Under the pieces are notes generated by a model, which searched no databases, had not been told where the DNA came from, and saw only the letters and a program-made list of their open reading frames with translations. Of a stretch of 7,657 nucleotides of DNA, positions 6,910-7,657 are shown piece by piece. The position numbers and the translations under genes were made by a program. The DNA is from CAMBDR01 sp046597185 (GTDB lineage Bacteria; Pseudomonadota; Gammaproteobacteria; Burkholderiales; Burkholderiaceae_D): positions 1-7,657 of the forward strand of contig JBKJLF010000079.1 in assembly GCA_046597185.1 (NCBI GenBank). Direction: 5' to 3'. Every line of letters begins with the position of its first letter. Within the stretch, counting starts at the first letter, position 1.

Positions 6910-6955
6910 GGCGATGGGCTGTTTGATATTTTGTGCGATCAGGGTGAATATGGCC

Positions 6956-7657
6956 CTAAATCTTGAATTCCAGCTTCACGCTAAAAGTGGCATAGGTGCG
7001 GCTGGTTGAGCTCTCGGTTTGCGCGCCATTGGCGTTGGTCACTTGTTCGGCGCTTTCCGAATCCCGATGCAGCAAATTGCTGGCACTGATGCGCAATTGG
7101 GTGGCGGCGCTGAATTTCCACAAGCCATACAAATCCAATTGGCGTTTGCTGCCGCTGTTGCTGTGTTCGCTGCTGCTGGTTTGGGTGGCAAAGGCGGGTG
7201 TCCAGTTATAACTGCCGCCCACGGTAAGTTTGCTTTGCGGCAGGCGGTAATCCAGCCCCACATTACCGGTTTGCTTCGCTTGACTATCGAGTCGGTTGTC
7301 CGGGCCGGGCACCGCTTCCACGCGTGACCAAAAGCGGCTGTAGTTCAGCCGAAAGTCGAGTGCGGGTGCGTTGTCCATCAGTTCGGCCAATTGAAATTTC
7401 GCTTCCAATTCCAGCCCGCTGCTATTGGCTTTGCCCTGATTGAGCGGGGCTGAAACCCAACGCCCATTTTGCAAGGTGGTGCTGCGGCGGATTAAATCAT
7501 TCAAATTGCGCCGGAACAGATTGACGCTGACGATGCCGCTACGGCTTAGATAATGTTCAAACGCCAAATCGACCCCGGTGGCCAGTTCTGGCTGCAAGCC
7601 GGGGTTGCCGATGCGGTCGGGGCTGGTGGCACTATTCAAGCGCGACAGGCTGGGCAG
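6956..7657 (-). CDS. TonB-dependent outer-membrane receptor, C-terminal beta-barrel (5' part outside window)
   Basis: This is the last 233 codons of a TonB-dependent receptor, an energy-coupled importer in the outer membrane. The frame is open to the right edge (LPSLSRL before NSAT), so the plug domain and most of the barrel lie outside the window. Counting from the window edge, the typical barrel motif NPGLQPE (18-24) is followed by VDLAFEHY, NLFRRNLNDLIRR and SSGLELEA. Next come DFRLNYSRFW, GLDYRLP and the closing strands LRISASNLL and ATFSVKLEFKI. Alternating hydrophobic residues at the end fit the last beta-strand, although it ends in Ile rather than the usual Phe. The stop is TAG at 6956-6958. 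It lies 211 bp upstream of pulA in the same direction, so a role in maltodextrin uptake is plausible. The visible part cannot show the ligand, and other substrates such as siderophores cannot be excluded. Confidence 0.9.
   Translation of the reverse strand: MPSLSRLNSATSPDRIGNPGLQPELATGVDLAFEHYLSRSGIVSVNLFRRNLNDLIRRSTTLQNGRWVSAPLNQGKANSSGLELEAKFQLAELMDNAPALDFRLNYSRFWSRVEAVPGPDNRLDSQAKQTGNVGLDYRLPQSKLTVGGSYNWTPAFATQTSSSEHSNSGSKRQLDLYGLWKFSAATQLRISASNLLHRDSESAEQVTNANGAQTESSTSRTYATFSVKLEFKI

Overview
The window looks like ordinary chromosomal DNA of a Gram-negative bacterium, most likely a betaproteobacterium. The clues are a DUF2863-family protein (a family I associate with Burkholderiales and Neisseriales), an outer-membrane TonB-dependent receptor and a lipoprotein pullulanase. 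A member of the Neisseriales/Chitinibacteraceae would fit, but this genus-level guess is inference. There are no tRNAs, rRNAs, transposases, integrases or CRISPR repeats.

Layout. At the left edge, a gene on the + strand (2-574, 5' end cut off) encodes a small HD-superfamily metal-dependent phosphohydrolase. It converges on a DUF2863 gene on the - strand (607-1857), and the 32-base gap between their stop codons is filled by a 12-bp tandem repeat. A 158-bp gap holding another 12-bp tandem duplication and a weak promoter candidate leads to an unrecognised, membrane-anchored, cysteine-containing protein on the - strand (2016-3389). The 256-bp gap 3390-3645 holds an imperfect inverted repeat upstream of that gene and a clear intrinsic terminator for the next gene. 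Then come a full-length surface-type pullulanase lipoprotein, pulA (3646-6744, -), and the C-terminal third or so of a TonB-dependent receptor (6956-7657, -, cut by the right edge).

How the genes work together. The receptor and pulA lie in the same direction and probably form part of an alpha-glucan (starch, glycogen or pullulan) utilisation locus. The pullulanase would debranch alpha-1,6 linkages outside the inner membrane, and the receptor may import the resulting maltodextrins. The 211-bp gap between them carries a perfect 14-bp palindrome with a central CG, typical of LacI-family operators, just upstream of pulA. This suggests that pulA has its own sugar-responsive control. The three genes on the left show no obvious link to this pathway.

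I see no clearly novel multi-gene system. The points most worth checking are the LacI-type operator, the extra vicinal cysteine pair in the pullulanase, the unrecognised anchored protein and the inverted repeat in front of it.
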